A stretch of DNA of 64,000 bases from NCBI RefSeq assembly GCF_023062595.1, contig NZ_JALLAN010000004.1, positions 277,648-341,647 of the forward strand, given 5' to 3'. This stretch comes from Arthrobacter rhizosphaerae (GTDB lineage: Bacteria; Actinomycetota; Actinomycetes; Actinomycetales; Micrococcaceae). Positions 1 to 8,776 of the stretch are shown here, in pieces. Each line of letters opens with the position of its first letter. The first letter of the stretch is position 1. A program made the position numbers and the translations under genes. The notes beneath the pieces were generated by a model, which was given only the letters and a program-made list of their open reading frames with translations, did no database searches and was not told where the DNA came from.

Positions 1-65
1 CCGAAATCCGGAAGCGGACGAATTACAGGAAAAAGCACCTGAGCAGAGGAGCACTGCCGCCTAAA

Positions 66-151
66 CCCGCCAAACGTGAGGGAGCGTCCCCCAAAAACCC
101 GCCAAACGTGAGGGAGCGTCCCCCAAAAACCCGCCAAACGTGAGGGAGCGT
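66..151. repeat. Three tandem copies of a 22-bp unit, period 32 bp
   Basis: The unit begins CCCGCCAAACGTGAGGGAGC and ends GT. It occurs identically at 66-87, 98-119 and 130-151, separated by an identical 10-bp spacer (five C then five A). The last copy touches the paaZ stop codon. Identical spacers and only three copies argue against CRISPR. It looks like an intergenic repeat family placed just downstream of a gene. Bases 1-65 hold nothing I recognise. Confidence 0.9.
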
Positions 152-2271
152 TACTTCTCCACGAGGGTCAGGACGTCGTAGGTTGCCACAATTTCGTCGT
201 TCTGGTTGGTCAGGAGGGCATCCCACGCCACCTCGCCATACTCGTCAGTTTCGCGGGGCGTGATCTTCTTCGCGGTGAGCGTGACACGGATCGAGTCCCC
301 TGCCGCCACGGGGGTGATGAAGCGCAGGTTTTCCAGTCCGTAGTTGGCGAGGACAGGCCCCGGAGCCGGCTCGACAAACAACCCCGCAGCCCAGCTCAGG
401 AGCAGGTACCCGTGGGCCACTATGCCTGGGAAGAACGGGTTGGCTTCCGCAGCTTCCTGGTTGGTGTGCGCGTAGAAGGTATCCCCGGTCGAGTTGGCGA
501 ATGCGGTGATGTCCTCCAAAGTCACCTGACGCAGCTCGGAACGGACTGCGTCCCCGATGCGCAGGGTCTCCAGAGACTTCCGGAACGGGTGCGTCTGCTC
601 CGTTTCCAAGGTGAAGTTCCGGTCGGCCCCGGCATGCCAAACACCCGTGACGGCGGTGAGCATGTTCGGTGAACCCTGGATGGCGGTCCGCTGCATGTGA
701 TGCAGGACGGAGCGGATTCCGCCCAGCTCCTCGCCACCACCGGCACGCCCCGGACCACCATGAACCAGGTGCGGCACCGGCGAACCATGACCTGTTGAGC
801 TTCGCGCGTCCTCACGGTTGAGCATGAGCACGCGGCCATGGTGGGCTGCAATTCCTGTCACCAGTTGTCGGGCAACCTCGGGATCATTCGTGCAGACGGA
901 AGCAACGAGGGACCCGCCGCCACGGGCAGCGAGCCGGACGGCGTCGTCAATATCCGTGTAGCCGATCACGGAGGATACTGGCCCGAAGGCTTCAAGCGAA
1001 TGGACCTCTTCTGCCTCTGCATCCGCCCAGCTCAGCAGGACGGGCGACATAAAGGCACCGCCCTCGACGACGCCCACTCCCCCGTCCTTATTGGTGACCT
1101 TCGGGGAATCGAGCGTGCCGTACGCGAGTTCACCTCCGGCGTCGAGCATCGACTGAACGGCCGCACGCACGTCCGCAAGCTGTTCCAGCGAGGCAAGCGC
1201 GCCCATGGTGACGCCCTCAGCGCGGGGATCACCAAGGACCACGCGCTCCCGGACACGATCACCCACGGCGTTGACGACGTCGGACACCAGTTCCTGGGGC
1301 ACAATAGCCCGCCGGATAGCGGTGCACTTCTGCCCGGCTTTAGTGGTCATCTCGGCAACCAGGGACTTGATGAAGGCATCGAACTCCGGGGTCCCCTTGA
1401 CGGCGTCGGGCCCGAGGATGGCCGCATTGAGGGAGTCTGTCTCGCAGGTGAACCGAACTCCGCCTTCGCCAATGTTGACGTGGGACTTGAGCTTGACGGC
1501 CGTGGACGCGGATCCCGTGAATGACACCAGGTCCCGGTAATCCAGATGGTCCAGAAGGTCGCGGGCTGAGCCTGAAATAAGCTGCAGCGCACCCTTGGGC
1601 AGGATGTTGGACTGCACGATTGCCTTGACCACGGCAGCAGCAACGTACCCCGTGGGCGTAGCCGGCTTCACGATGGTGGGGACCCCGGCAAGGAAAGCAG
1701 GGGCAAGCTTCTCCAGCATCCCCCAAACAGGAAAGTTGAAGGCGTTGATCTGGACTGCGACGCCGGGGATGCGCGTGTAGATATGTTCGCCGGCAAACGA
1801 TCCGTCCTTCGACAAGACCTCCATGGGGCCGTCCACCACCACTTGGGCGTTGGGAAGTTCGCGCCGCCCCTTTGAACCGAACGTGAAGAGCACACCGATT
1901 CCGCCGTCGATATCCACCATCGAGTCGATCCTGGTGGCGCCGGTCTGCGAGGAGAACACGTAGAACTGCTCGCGGCGCTCATTGAGGTACTGCGCCAGCT
2001 CCTTGAGCTTCAGGGCGCGCTGGTGGAACGTCAGCTTTCCGAGCTCCTCCTGCCCGGTGGTACGTCCATAATCCACGACGGCGGCAAGGTCCAGTCCCTC
2101 TGTGCTCACCTTCGCAAGGAGCTCGCCCGTACTGGCATCCAGGACCGGGACCGCGGATTCTGCGGCGACGGCGTCCGGCGTCCACCAGGATTCCTGAACG
2201 TAGCTGGGAACGGTTTCTACTGCATCTACCGTGGGCTGGGTGTCTCCAAAGGAGCTGGTAATGGTGGTCAT
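151..2271 (-). CDS. paaZ: PaaZ: oxepin-CoA hydrolase / 3-oxo-5,6-dehydrosuberyl-CoA semialdehyde dehydrogenase
   Basis: Bifunctional ring-opening enzyme of aerobic phenylacetyl-CoA degradation: a MaoC-type hydratase opens oxepin-CoA and an aldehyde dehydrogenase oxidises the aldehyde. The 706 residues match the full-length fusion. The ALDH domain (about 20-540) has CETDSLN near 275 and the nucleophile region KAGQKCTAIRR near 316. The C-terminal MaoC domain (about 560-706) has GDTFYAHTN and PFFPGIVAHGY. The ATG start is preceded by GGAAGGA about 10 bases upstream. It is divergent from a PaaI-type thioesterase, and the shared intergenic region carries a PaaR-like palindrome. The ring-epoxidase genes paaABCDE are not in this window. 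Confidence 0.95.
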   Translation of the reverse strand: MTTITSSFGDTQPTVDAVETVPSYVQESWWTPDAVAAESAVPVLDASTGELLAKVSTEGLDLAAVVDYGRTTGQEELGKLTFHQRALKLKELAQYLNERREQFYVFSSQTGATRIDSMVDIDGGIGVLFTFGSKGRRELPNAQVVVDGPMEVLSKDGSFAGEHIYTRIPGVAVQINAFNFPVWGMLEKLAPAFLAGVPTIVKPATPTGYVAAAVVKAIVQSNILPKGALQLISGSARDLLDHLDYRDLVSFTGSASTAVKLKSHVNIGEGGVRFTCETDSLNAAILGPDAVKGTPEFDAFIKSLVAEMTTKAGQKCTAIRRAIVPQELVSDVVNAVGDRVRERVVLGDPRAEGVTMGALASLEQLADVRAAVQSMLDAGGELAYGTLDSPKVTNKDGGVGVVEGGAFMSPVLLSWADAEAEEVHSLEAFGPVSSVIGYTDIDDAVRLAARGGGSLVASVCTNDPEVARQLVTGIAAHHGRVLMLNREDARSSTGHGSPVPHLVHGGPGRAGGGEELGGIRSVLHHMQRTAIQGSPNMLTAVTGVWHAGADRNFTLETEQTHPFRKSLETLRIGDAVRSELRQVTLEDITAFANSTGDTFYAHTNQEAAEANPFFPGIVAHGYLLLSWAAGLFVEPAPGPVLANYGLENLRFITPVAAGDSIRVTLTAKKITPRETDEYGEVAWDALLTNQNDEIVATYDVLTLVEK

Positions 2272-2318
2272 CGTTGACGGGTCCTTCCAACGCGGGGCAA
2301 GATCATACAGCCAGCATT

Positions 2319-2340
2319 ACTGACCGTCCGTTCGGTAATA
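2319..2340. promoter_or_regulatory. PaaR-like (TetR family) operator in the paaZ / thioesterase intergenic region
   Basis: An imperfect 22-bp palindrome starts ACTGACCGTCCGTTCGGTAA. From memory, it matches nearly all fixed positions of the PaaR motif of Corynebacterium glutamicum (ACTNACCGNNCGNNCGGTNAGT). It lies 48 bp before paaZ and 102 bp before the divergent gene. A weaker relative lies at 11769-11790 ahead of the thiolase operon. No paaR gene is in the window. Confidence 0.65.
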
Positions 2341-2441
2341 TGACTAGAGTACATGAATGTGCGGTGCCGCACACTAGAACCCGCACACTGGATACAGCAG
2401 GCAGACCCGATCCATGGCACACAGCTCCAGAGGAGAAATGA

Positions 2442-2936
2442 ATGATTCCCGAACCCGGCATCCCGGCGAATGCCGCCGACGATGAGGCTTTCGACCCAAG
2501 CCGAGCTGAGGATGGCGGCTCCGAAAACACCGGGCTCTGGAAAATCACACTCGGCGAACTCGACGAGAAGATGGGGGTCAGGATCCTCGAGGAGTCTGTG
2601 GAGCGGGTGGTCGCCACAATGCCCGTGGAGGGAAACCGCCAGTCGTTTGGGCTCCTGCACGGTGGGGCATCCCTGGCAGTGGGAGAGGCTGTTGGATCCT
2701 GGGCTGCGGTGATTCACGCCAGCACGATGGGCAAGACCGCCGTAGGGGTGGACGTTTCCGCAACCCACCATCGCTCAGCCCGCGAAGGCCTCATCACCAT
2801 CACCGCTACTCCGCTCCAGCTCGGCAGAACACTCACCGCTCACGAAGTAATCATCACCAACGAAGGCGGCCAGCGGCTGTGCACCCTCCGGATCACCAAT
2901 CTGCTGCTTGATCGGAAAGACTCCGCCGACGACTGA
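2442..2936 (+). CDS. paaI: PaaI-type hotdog-fold acyl-CoA thioesterase
   Basis: Cytoplasmic thioesterase, probably releasing CoA from stalled phenylacetate intermediates, as known for PaaI. The 164-residue protein has the hotdog signature FGLLHGGASLAVGEAVGSW (about 67-85), whose HGG and acidic residue belong to the active-site helix, followed by GVDVSATHHRSA. The ATG is preceded by GAGGAGAA a few bases upstream. The N-terminal ~30 acidic residues are an extension relative to typical 130-140-residue PaaI proteins. Divergence from paaZ across the PaaR-like site supports the pathway. It ends 4 bp before the stop of the convergent protease gene. Confidence 0.85.
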   Translation: MIPEPGIPANAADDEAFDPSRAEDGGSENTGLWKITLGELDEKMGVRILEESVERVVATMPVEGNRQSFGLLHGGASLAVGEAVGSWAAVIHASTMGKTAVGVDVSATHHRSAREGLITITATPLQLGRTLTAHEVIITNEGGQRLCTLRITNLLLDRKDSADD

Positions 2937-2940
2937 GGCC

Positions 2941-5700
2941 CTAGCGGCGGGCGCGGCGTCGTCTGACCGTAAGCAATGCGATTGAGCCGAGGAGCAGAAC
3001 GCTCCCTCCGATGCCAGTAACAAGCCAGATACCGTAGGCGCCCGTGCGGGCGAGCCAATCGGACGACGCCGGGTTGGTGCTTCCGGCGCGGCTGGCACCT
3101 GACGTATCACCAAGGTCGGCGGGAAGCACGGCCGTAACTGAGGGCTTCGGATCCACGATGAAGGTCAGGGCAGCCTCGGCCGACGCCACGCCTTCCATGG
3201 ACTGGGTAACGGCCAAGGTATGGGCACCGGCCGTGACGGTTTCAGGCAGGGAAACGCTCCAGACCCCGTTCACTACGGCAGCCCGGGAATCCCGGGCATC
3301 TACGGCGGGTTTGGCAGCCACGGCGCTTTCGAGCCTGACGCCGTCCAACTCGACACTGACAAGCGCGCCGTCGAGGCCTGTGCCGGTGAGTTCCGGGGGA
3401 ACGGCATCCCAGGCGAAATGCTGGCCGTCCTGGACGTTGGTCACAGTGGGAGCGGGCGGTACCAGGGTGAAGTTTCGGGTCACGGGTGGACTGTCCTGCA
3501 TCCCGGTTGCTCTCTGGTGTGCGGTCACGGCGGCGGGGCCGAAGTCGGTTTCGCCCTCTACGGGGAAAACCCATTGGCCGGTCCAGGAAACAGGGGCCGA
3601 ACCGCCAACCGCTCCGGAGAGTTCCACGGTGGCGCCGGGTGTTCCGCTTCCGCGGATTTCGTCGATGGAGGTGAGCACCGCATTTTCGGAGGGGCCGTCA
3701 ATTACCGGAGCAGGCAGAGTTCCCGACTCGACGACGACGTTCAACGCCGCCGCGCCTGAGCTGCTGAAGCCATTGACTGTCTGGGCCGTGAAGTTGAGTT
3801 GGCCAAGGGTAGCGGGCGCGGTGAACCGCCACGTGCCGTCCATGTCGACAGGCACCTCGAAGGGGTCCTGCCCGGGCACCGAGATCCGGACCTTGGAGTT
3901 GGCCGCGAGGGAGGTGGCAGGGGCGGCATCTACTCGGCCAGTGATGGATCCGCCTCCTGCGACCGGCCCGCCGTCGGCCGGGCTGGTGAGCACCGGCTTA
4001 CTCAGGAAGACCTCCAGCTGCACGCCGGGGAGGCGGGTCATGGCGTCATTGAGGGTTGTGGCAACAGCGAAGTTCTGCGCGGATCCTGGAGAATCGCCTG
4101 CAGTGTGGGTTCCCACCGCAAAATTGCCGCTGATCCAGGGCCCACCTGAATCTCCACCGCTGGACTGCACGGAGAAGGAGAGGAATCCGCGGACGGCCCT
4201 GAAATCATCGGTGTGACCACTGTGGCCGCCCATGACATAAATCCCAACCTCGTCCACGGTGCCGCAGGACCATCCTGAAGTGCGTCCGGACCGGCAAACG
4301 TGCTGTCCTTGGAATGGCTGGGTGCTGCCCACGATCTGGACGCTGCTGGCTCCGAGGTCCGAGGGGTCGCCCCACTGCGTAGCCGCCGGCTGGGGTTTGA
4401 GGGCGGCTGGAACCGACTCGATAACGGCGATGTCCGTGCCGATATTGCCCATAGTGTCCGGATTCTCGGGGTTCCCGGTTATCCAGGAGTTGTTGGGACC
4501 GCCGAACTGGCTGAATCCGAAGGTTCCGAGTTTCTCCGTGATCCCCGGTGGTACGGAGGCTCCGCCGGCTGGTTCGCTTGCGGGGAGTGCCACCTCAGCC
4601 AGCTGCGCAGTACCGTCGTTGGCGCAATGCCCTGCGGTCAGTACCAAGGGTTCGCCGCTGGCGCTGAAGGCCGAAAAGCCAGCCGAGCAGACGGTATCCC
4701 GGTCGATGAAATACCCCTGTCCGCCGAAGAAATCATCTTCGGGCGCGATGGGTTCGCCTTCCTCGAGTTTGACGTTGGCATATTTAGCCACAAATTCCGA
4801 CGGCGACATCTTCGCGGCACTGTCAGTCTCGCCGATGGCAGCCTCCCCTGCACGGCTCTCCCCAGCAGGGATCTCGCCTGCGGCGGGTCCTCGGGCAGCG
4901 GGTCCTCCGGACGGAACCCGGGCAGGCTTGGACGATTCAGGCGAATTGGAGCCGCCGGTGCGAATGACGAAATGCCCGTCGCTGAACGCCACGGACTGAA
5001 GGCCCGAGGTCCCCACCTCCTGGACGTACGCCTGATACAGCTGGTCGATGCTGGCAGCCATCAAAGCGGACTCGGCTTCCTGCGGAGGGGCCGGCGGAGC
5101 TGCGTCGGGGCCCCCCTCAGGGGAGGGCGACGGCGCCGGCGTGGGTTGAGGCGAAGATGGCGGGTCTCCTGCCGGAGACGTTTCAGGATCCGCAGGTTTT
5201 GATGCCACGGGTGGGTCAACGAGTACTATCTCATCCGGTCCCTGGTCATTCAGTTCGGCAATCCTGGCCTGGAGCTCCCGGCCTGATCCTTCGACCACTA
5301 TCTTGCCGTCTTTGATGCTGATGCCTACAAAACCGGGGAGGTCCCGCAAGGAGGCTGCGGCGTCGGCAGCGCGCTTGCCCTGCTCGCCGGCGGCGGCGAA
5401 CTCCTCCGGGGTCATTCCCAGGTCCCGCAGGATGGCCTCTTGCAGACCGTCGGCGCTGATTCCTGCCGAAAGTTCTCCCGGTGAGGTGCCGGACGGATCC
5501 CCGGATTCAACTGGAGCTGGGGCGTCCGTGGTGGTTGGAGCGAACGTGGCCGCAGACGCCGTCGTCCCTGAGCCGTCAGAGTTGGGTTCTGTCTCAGCAG
5601 AGGCCGGAAGGGCGCCCAGCGTGGCTCCCAAAAACAATGCCGCCGCGGCGCCCAGGGCGAGAGTCCGCCGCAAGCTGTTCCGAACCACGCTGTAACTCAC
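2941..5700 (-). CDS. Secreted, wall-anchored trypsin-like (S1) serine protease with Ig-like repeats
   Basis: A 919-residue exported protease. I start at the GTG at 5700, which follows GGGGGAG; a TTG 12 bases upstream is less likely. The signal peptide ends near ALPASA. A prodomain-like part (about 75-170) resembles alpha-lytic-protease propeptides, followed by a Pro/Ser-rich linker. The S1 domain has LTAGHCAN (His near 357), GTDIAVIE (Asp near 422) and GGDSGGP (Ser near 518). Then come roughly three Ig-like/bacterial adhesive repeats. The C-terminus has LARTG, a hydrophobic helix and RRRRARR, the sorting signal recognised by class E sortases. The target is unknown; anchoring suggests extracellular peptide scavenging or surface processing. 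Confidence 0.88.
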   Translation of the reverse strand: MSYSVVRNSLRRTLALGAAAALFLGATLGALPASAETEPNSDGSGTTASAATFAPTTTDAPAPVESGDPSGTSPGELSAGISADGLQEAILRDLGMTPEEFAAAGEQGKRAADAAASLRDLPGFVGISIKDGKIVVEGSGRELQARIAELNDQGPDEIVLVDPPVASKPADPETSPAGDPPSSPQPTPAPSPSPEGGPDAAPPAPPQEAESALMAASIDQLYQAYVQEVGTSGLQSVAFSDGHFVIRTGGSNSPESSKPARVPSGGPAARGPAAGEIPAGESRAGEAAIGETDSAAKMSPSEFVAKYANVKLEEGEPIAPEDDFFGGQGYFIDRDTVCSAGFSAFSASGEPLVLTAGHCANDGTAQLAEVALPASEPAGGASVPPGITEKLGTFGFSQFGGPNNSWITGNPENPDTMGNIGTDIAVIESVPAALKPQPAATQWGDPSDLGASSVQIVGSTQPFQGQHVCRSGRTSGWSCGTVDEVGIYVMGGHSGHTDDFRAVRGFLSFSVQSSGGDSGGPWISGNFAVGTHTAGDSPGSAQNFAVATTLNDAMTRLPGVQLEVFLSKPVLTSPADGGPVAGGGSITGRVDAAPATSLAANSKVRISVPGQDPFEVPVDMDGTWRFTAPATLGQLNFTAQTVNGFSSSGAAALNVVVESGTLPAPVIDGPSENAVLTSIDEIRGSGTPGATVELSGAVGGSAPVSWTGQWVFPVEGETDFGPAAVTAHQRATGMQDSPPVTRNFTLVPPAPTVTNVQDGQHFAWDAVPPELTGTGLDGALVSVELDGVRLESAVAAKPAVDARDSRAAVVNGVWSVSLPETVTAGAHTLAVTQSMEGVASAEAALTFIVDPKPSVTAVLPADLGDTSGASRAGSTNPASSDWLARTGAYGIWLVTGIGGSVLLLGSIALLTVRRRRARR

Positions 5701-5771
5701 GGTCTCCCCCAAAGATCGGTTGCTCGCCGGAACACTGATGCAGCTGCCGCCAAGAGGAGGAGCTTAAGAGT

Positions 5772-6515
5772 TCACACCGCCACCCTACCGCGCAGCAGGG
5801 CCAGGATTGCAGATAGTTCCTCATCCGTGACCCTGTTTTGTAGCAGATATTGCCGGGTATTCAACCGGCGCACAAATTCGAGGACCCTTTTACCGCGGGA
5901 TTCGAGCAGGGGGGCAAGGGCCGTTTCGTCCAGATAGCGTTCGTGGACGTGTGGCGCTCCCAGGGCGCGGTGACGCTCGTTGATCCCCCGCATCGCTGCC
6001 TGGTAGCCGGAGACGATGCTGTCATCATCGGCGCCGGCAAGATCCTGAAGCATCGCGGCGATCATTCCGCTGCGGTCCCGGCCTGCGGAGCAATGGATGA
6101 TGACGCCGCCGGGAGCTGCTGCAACGGCTTTGAAGACCGCTGCCAGTTTCTCCGGGAAAAGCCGCGCATTGTCCAGATACGCTGCCGGATCATTCAGATA
6201 GGGCTGGCAAATGGAGCGGAATTCAACATTCTCCGGATCTTCAGTTGGCGCCAGCAGCACCTGAAACCGTGCCATCACGCTCTGGCCCACCACCGGGTCG
6301 GCGTCCCGTGGCTGCCGTTCTCCCCCATTGCGAAGGTCAATAACTGTTCGGATACCGTCGTCATACGCTTGGTCCCAGCCGGTCTCAGTGAGCCACTCGC
6401 GCCTGCCCATGCGGTAGACGTCCCCGGAAATCCGCCACGCGTTGACTGCGCCCTCCCAGTTGACGGCGGAGGCCTGATTCCGGGCCCCAGCCGTGCGATG
6501 CGCAGTCTCATCCAT
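5772..6515 (-). CDS. Tyrosine phosphatase family protein (CX5R)
   Basis: A 247-residue protein-tyrosine-phosphatase-superfamily enzyme of the actinobacterial MptpB/LipA-like type. The P-loop HCSAGRDRSG (about 140-150) carries the CX5R nucleophile motif. Upstream lie ISGDVYRMGRREWLT and TVIDLRNGGER, typical of this family. No signal peptide is visible. Substrates could be phosphotyrosine, phosphoserine or phosphoinositide, and the sequence does not decide. It reads in the same direction as the preceding protease gene with a 71-bp gap, so it may be independent. Confidence 0.85.
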   Translation of the reverse strand: MDETAHRTAGARNQASAVNWEGAVNAWRISGDVYRMGRREWLTETGWDQAYDDGIRTVIDLRNGGERQPRDADPVVGQSVMARFQVLLAPTEDPENVEFRSICQPYLNDPAAYLDNARLFPEKLAAVFKAVAAAPGGVIIHCSAGRDRSGMIAAMLQDLAGADDDSIVSGYQAAMRGINERHRALGAPHVHERYLDETALAPLLESRGKRVLEFVRRLNTRQYLLQNRVTDEELSAILALLRGRVAV

Positions 6516-6740
6516 TCAGCCAGCTAAGCACATCGGGGGTGTACTCGCACTCTCTGTTCCATCTCCATCCAAGCGAGCAAAAAAACGAGTACAGGCTGCC
6601 CGTGTCAGTCGCCGCATCCGGGCGTATCGTGTCACTACGACCGCGCTTTCCGGCGCAGTGTCGTCATGCTTGCGCCGGATTCCACGGGGTCCAGGTCGGA
6701 TTTTCAGGCCCGGCCATCCACTCACAAAAGGGGACATGAC

Positions 6741-7577
6741 ATGGCACTTCTGAAAGTTCGACGTCGGCGGCCCATTTTCGCGGCCGGCCTGGCTACCGTA
6801 GTACTCGCCTTTGCGGGCTTGGCCACCGCTCCAGCCCAAGCTGCAATGCCGCCGGCGCCGCCGCTGGCCTATGTTGCCTTGGGCGATTCTTATGCCGCTG
6901 GACAAGGGGCCGAGCCGTATCTGGACTCCTGCCTCCGCAGCGCGAGCAGTTATCCCGCCCTCGCGGACGTCTCCAAGTGGGTGAAGCTCGTCGAAAACGC
7001 GGCCTGCAGCGGAGCCACTGCCGACGACGTTGTGGCAACGCAGCTGAAACGGCTCTCTCCCGCCACGGATGTGGTCACGCTGACAGTGGGCGGGCACAAC
7101 CTCGACGTAAATGGCTTGGTGCTTGCATGCTCAACGAGTGAACTTGCCTGTGCCACCGCTCTTGCCCAGCGTGAAGCACTCCTCGCGCAGGCGATCCTTG
7201 ACCCTGCGTCCAGCCCACTCGTGGCAGATCTCACCGCCACCATCAACGCCATCCAGGCAGCAGCGCCTAACGCCACCATCTATGTGACCGGCTATCCGCT
7301 GCTTTTTGACGAAGGCTTTCAGGACCCAGCCTTGGCCTTTGTGGTCAACTCGCTCACCGTGACGCTCAACACAGTTATCAAGAACGTGGCCGAGGCCAAC
7401 GGAGCCACCTACGTTGACGTGACTGTAGCTTTTGCGGACAACGGCATCGGTTCAACTGACCCCTGGTTCAGCTTTGATCCCTTGAATCCCTTTGATCCGG
7501 AGAACCTGCATCCCACCGCAGAAGGGTACGCCGCGTACTACACGGCCCTCGCCAACGCCGGAGCGTTCACACCGTAG
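6741..7577 (+). CDS. Secreted SGNH/GDSL-family hydrolase
   Basis: A 278-residue secreted esterase/lipase-like hydrolase. The ATG at 6741 is chosen because AAAGGGGA precedes it and it gives a normal signal peptide (basic KVRRRRP, hydrophobic core, cleavage near APAQA). An earlier in-frame ATG at 6666 would put a non-secretory tail before the signal. SGNH blocks are present: block I ALGDSYAAGQG, block III TVGGHN, block V DPENLHPTAEGY with the catalytic Asp/His pair. Six cysteines suggest disulfides, as in extracellular Streptomyces lipases. Its substrate is unknown. Confidence 0.85.
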   Translation: MALLKVRRRRPIFAAGLATVVLAFAGLATAPAQAAMPPAPPLAYVALGDSYAAGQGAEPYLDSCLRSASSYPALADVSKWVKLVENAACSGATADDVVATQLKRLSPATDVVTLTVGGHNLDVNGLVLACSTSELACATALAQREALLAQAILDPASSPLVADLTATINAIQAAAPNATIYVTGYPLLFDEGFQDPALAFVVNSLTVTLNTVIKNVAEANGATYVDVTVAFADNGIGSTDPWFSFDPLNPFDPENLHPTAEGYAAYYTALANAGAFTP

Positions 7578-7647
7578 CGCCACCGATCATCGGGGCAGCA
7601 GGTGGGAACAACTGTTGCCTCGATGGTCACCCCATCTCCACGAATGG

Positions 7648-8091
7648 TCAGTCGGCCGTCAAGTGCTGATTCCGGGACTCTATGAGCCTTTTCAGATAGC
7701 GGGCAAGGAATAGTTTTTCGGCAAGCCGGCCGAGAAGTCCCAAGGGTGCAGTGAACTCTATTCGGTCGATCATGAGCGTACCGGTCGCATCGTTGGCGAA
7801 TTCATGGACGTGGCGGAAACTGCGGAAGGGTCCGCTGACCTGTTCGTCCACAAAGTAGTCAGGTGCATCCATCGCCGTAATCCGGCTGGTCATCCGGAGC
7901 GGCACCCCGAAGTGCCACGCACGCCAGGTCACCTCTTGTCCCAATGAAATAAGGCCCGAGGTGACTCCTGCCACCGCTTCTTCCCGAGAACCGGACATCG
8001 AGAGCTTGTGGGCATCGATGCTACGGGAGAGATCGAATAATTCTGATTTCGGCATTCCCGTTCGCGTTCTGCATTCGAAATAGACCGTCAT
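7648..8091 (-). CDS. SRPBCC-superfamily ligand-binding protein
   Basis: A 147-residue small START-like protein. The pattern of an N-terminal strand (VYFECRTRTGMPKSELFDLSRSID), a central strand region with VTWRAWHFGVP and a C-terminal amphipathic helix (LGLLGRLAEKLFLARYLKRLIESR) fits the SRPBCC/cyclase-like fold. Families of this type bind hydrophobic ligands; no catalytic residue can be assigned. It converges with the SGNH hydrolase gene and precedes no obvious partner. Confidence 0.7.
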   Translation of the reverse strand: MTVYFECRTRTGMPKSELFDLSRSIDAHKLSMSGSREEAVAGVTSGLISLGQEVTWRAWHFGVPLRMTSRITAMDAPDYFVDEQVSGPFRSFRHVHEFANDATGTLMIDRIEFTAPLGLLGRLAEKLFLARYLKRLIESRNQHLTAD

Positions 8092-8129
8092 CGTCAGAGT
8101 ATGGCATCTCCCGCTGGCAGCGACGTTCG

Positions 8130-8744
8130 TTATTGAACGCGCTCCTTGGCCAGCCGGTACTCAAGGCCGTTCCGAACCATCGGCCATTCGTGGTCAAGGA
8201 TCGAAAACACCACGGTGTCCCGGAGCGCTCCATCCTTACTCCGGGTGTGGCTGCGGAGAACGCCGTCCTGTTTGGCTCCCAACCGGGCGATAGCCTCGCG
8301 GGACTGGTGGTTCATCCAGTGCGTACAGAACTCGACGGCGACGCAGCCCAGCGTTTCGAAGGCGTGCCGGAGGAGCAGCATCTTCGAGTCGGGGTTGGTG
8401 CCGGAGCCTTGGGCGGATGCCGCATTCCAGGTGGAGCCGATCTCCAGCCTGGGTGTTTCGTGATCGATGTTCATGTAGGTGGTCATCCCGATCACCCTCC
8501 CGGGACCGCCTGTGGCAGGGTCCAGCAGCCTGGTGGTAAATGGCACCATGGAACCCTGCTCCTGCAGAGTGAGGCGCCGGCGGATTTCGGCCGCCATGTC
8601 CTCAGGAGATGGGACCGAGGTGTACCAGAGCTTCCACAGCTCACCATCCCGGGCGGCAGCCTGGAGTCCCTCATGGTGTTCGTGGCTCAGGGGCTCCAAC
8701 ACGACGTACTGGCCGGTCAGGGTAACGGGTTCGATGCGGGTCAC
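8130..8744 (-). CDS. GNAT-family N-acetyltransferase (RimJ/RimL type)
   Basis: A 204-residue acetyltransferase resembling the RimJ/RimL/SpeG subgroup. Visible features are the N-terminal LTGQYVVLEPLSHEH, the central strand RVIGMTTYMNID and the C-terminal ETLGCVAVEFCTHWMNHQSREAIARLGA, where the NQxSREAIxRLG helix is typical. The start is GTG at 8744 with TAGGAT exactly 6 bases upstream, indicating a leaderless mRNA. The acceptor substrate is unknown. Confidence 0.85.
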   Translation of the reverse strand: MTRIEPVTLTGQYVVLEPLSHEHHEGLQAAARDGELWKLWYTSVPSPEDMAAEIRRRLTLQEQGSMVPFTTRLLDPATGGPGRVIGMTTYMNIDHETPRLEIGSTWNAASAQGSGTNPDSKMLLLRHAFETLGCVAVEFCTHWMNHQSREAIARLGAKQDGVLRSHTRSKDGALRDTVVFSILDHEWPMVRNGLEYRLAKERVQ

Positions 8745-8750
8745 CGCTCC

Positions 8751-8756
8751 ATCCTA
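8751..8756 (-). promoter_or_regulatory. -10 box TAGGAT of a probable leaderless promoter
   Basis: TAGGAT lies 6 bases before the GTG start of the GNAT gene, placing the transcription start at or next to the start codon. Confidence 0.5.
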
Positions 8757-8776
8757 GGCACAGCACGCCCAGCCGC

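Noticed and set aside
66..151. Three repeats as a mini-CRISPR
   Set aside because: The 10-bp spacers are identical to each other and no cas genes are present.
5701..5712. TTG start for the S1 protease
   Set aside because: The GTG at 5700 follows a purine-rich ribosome site and gives a proper signal peptide.
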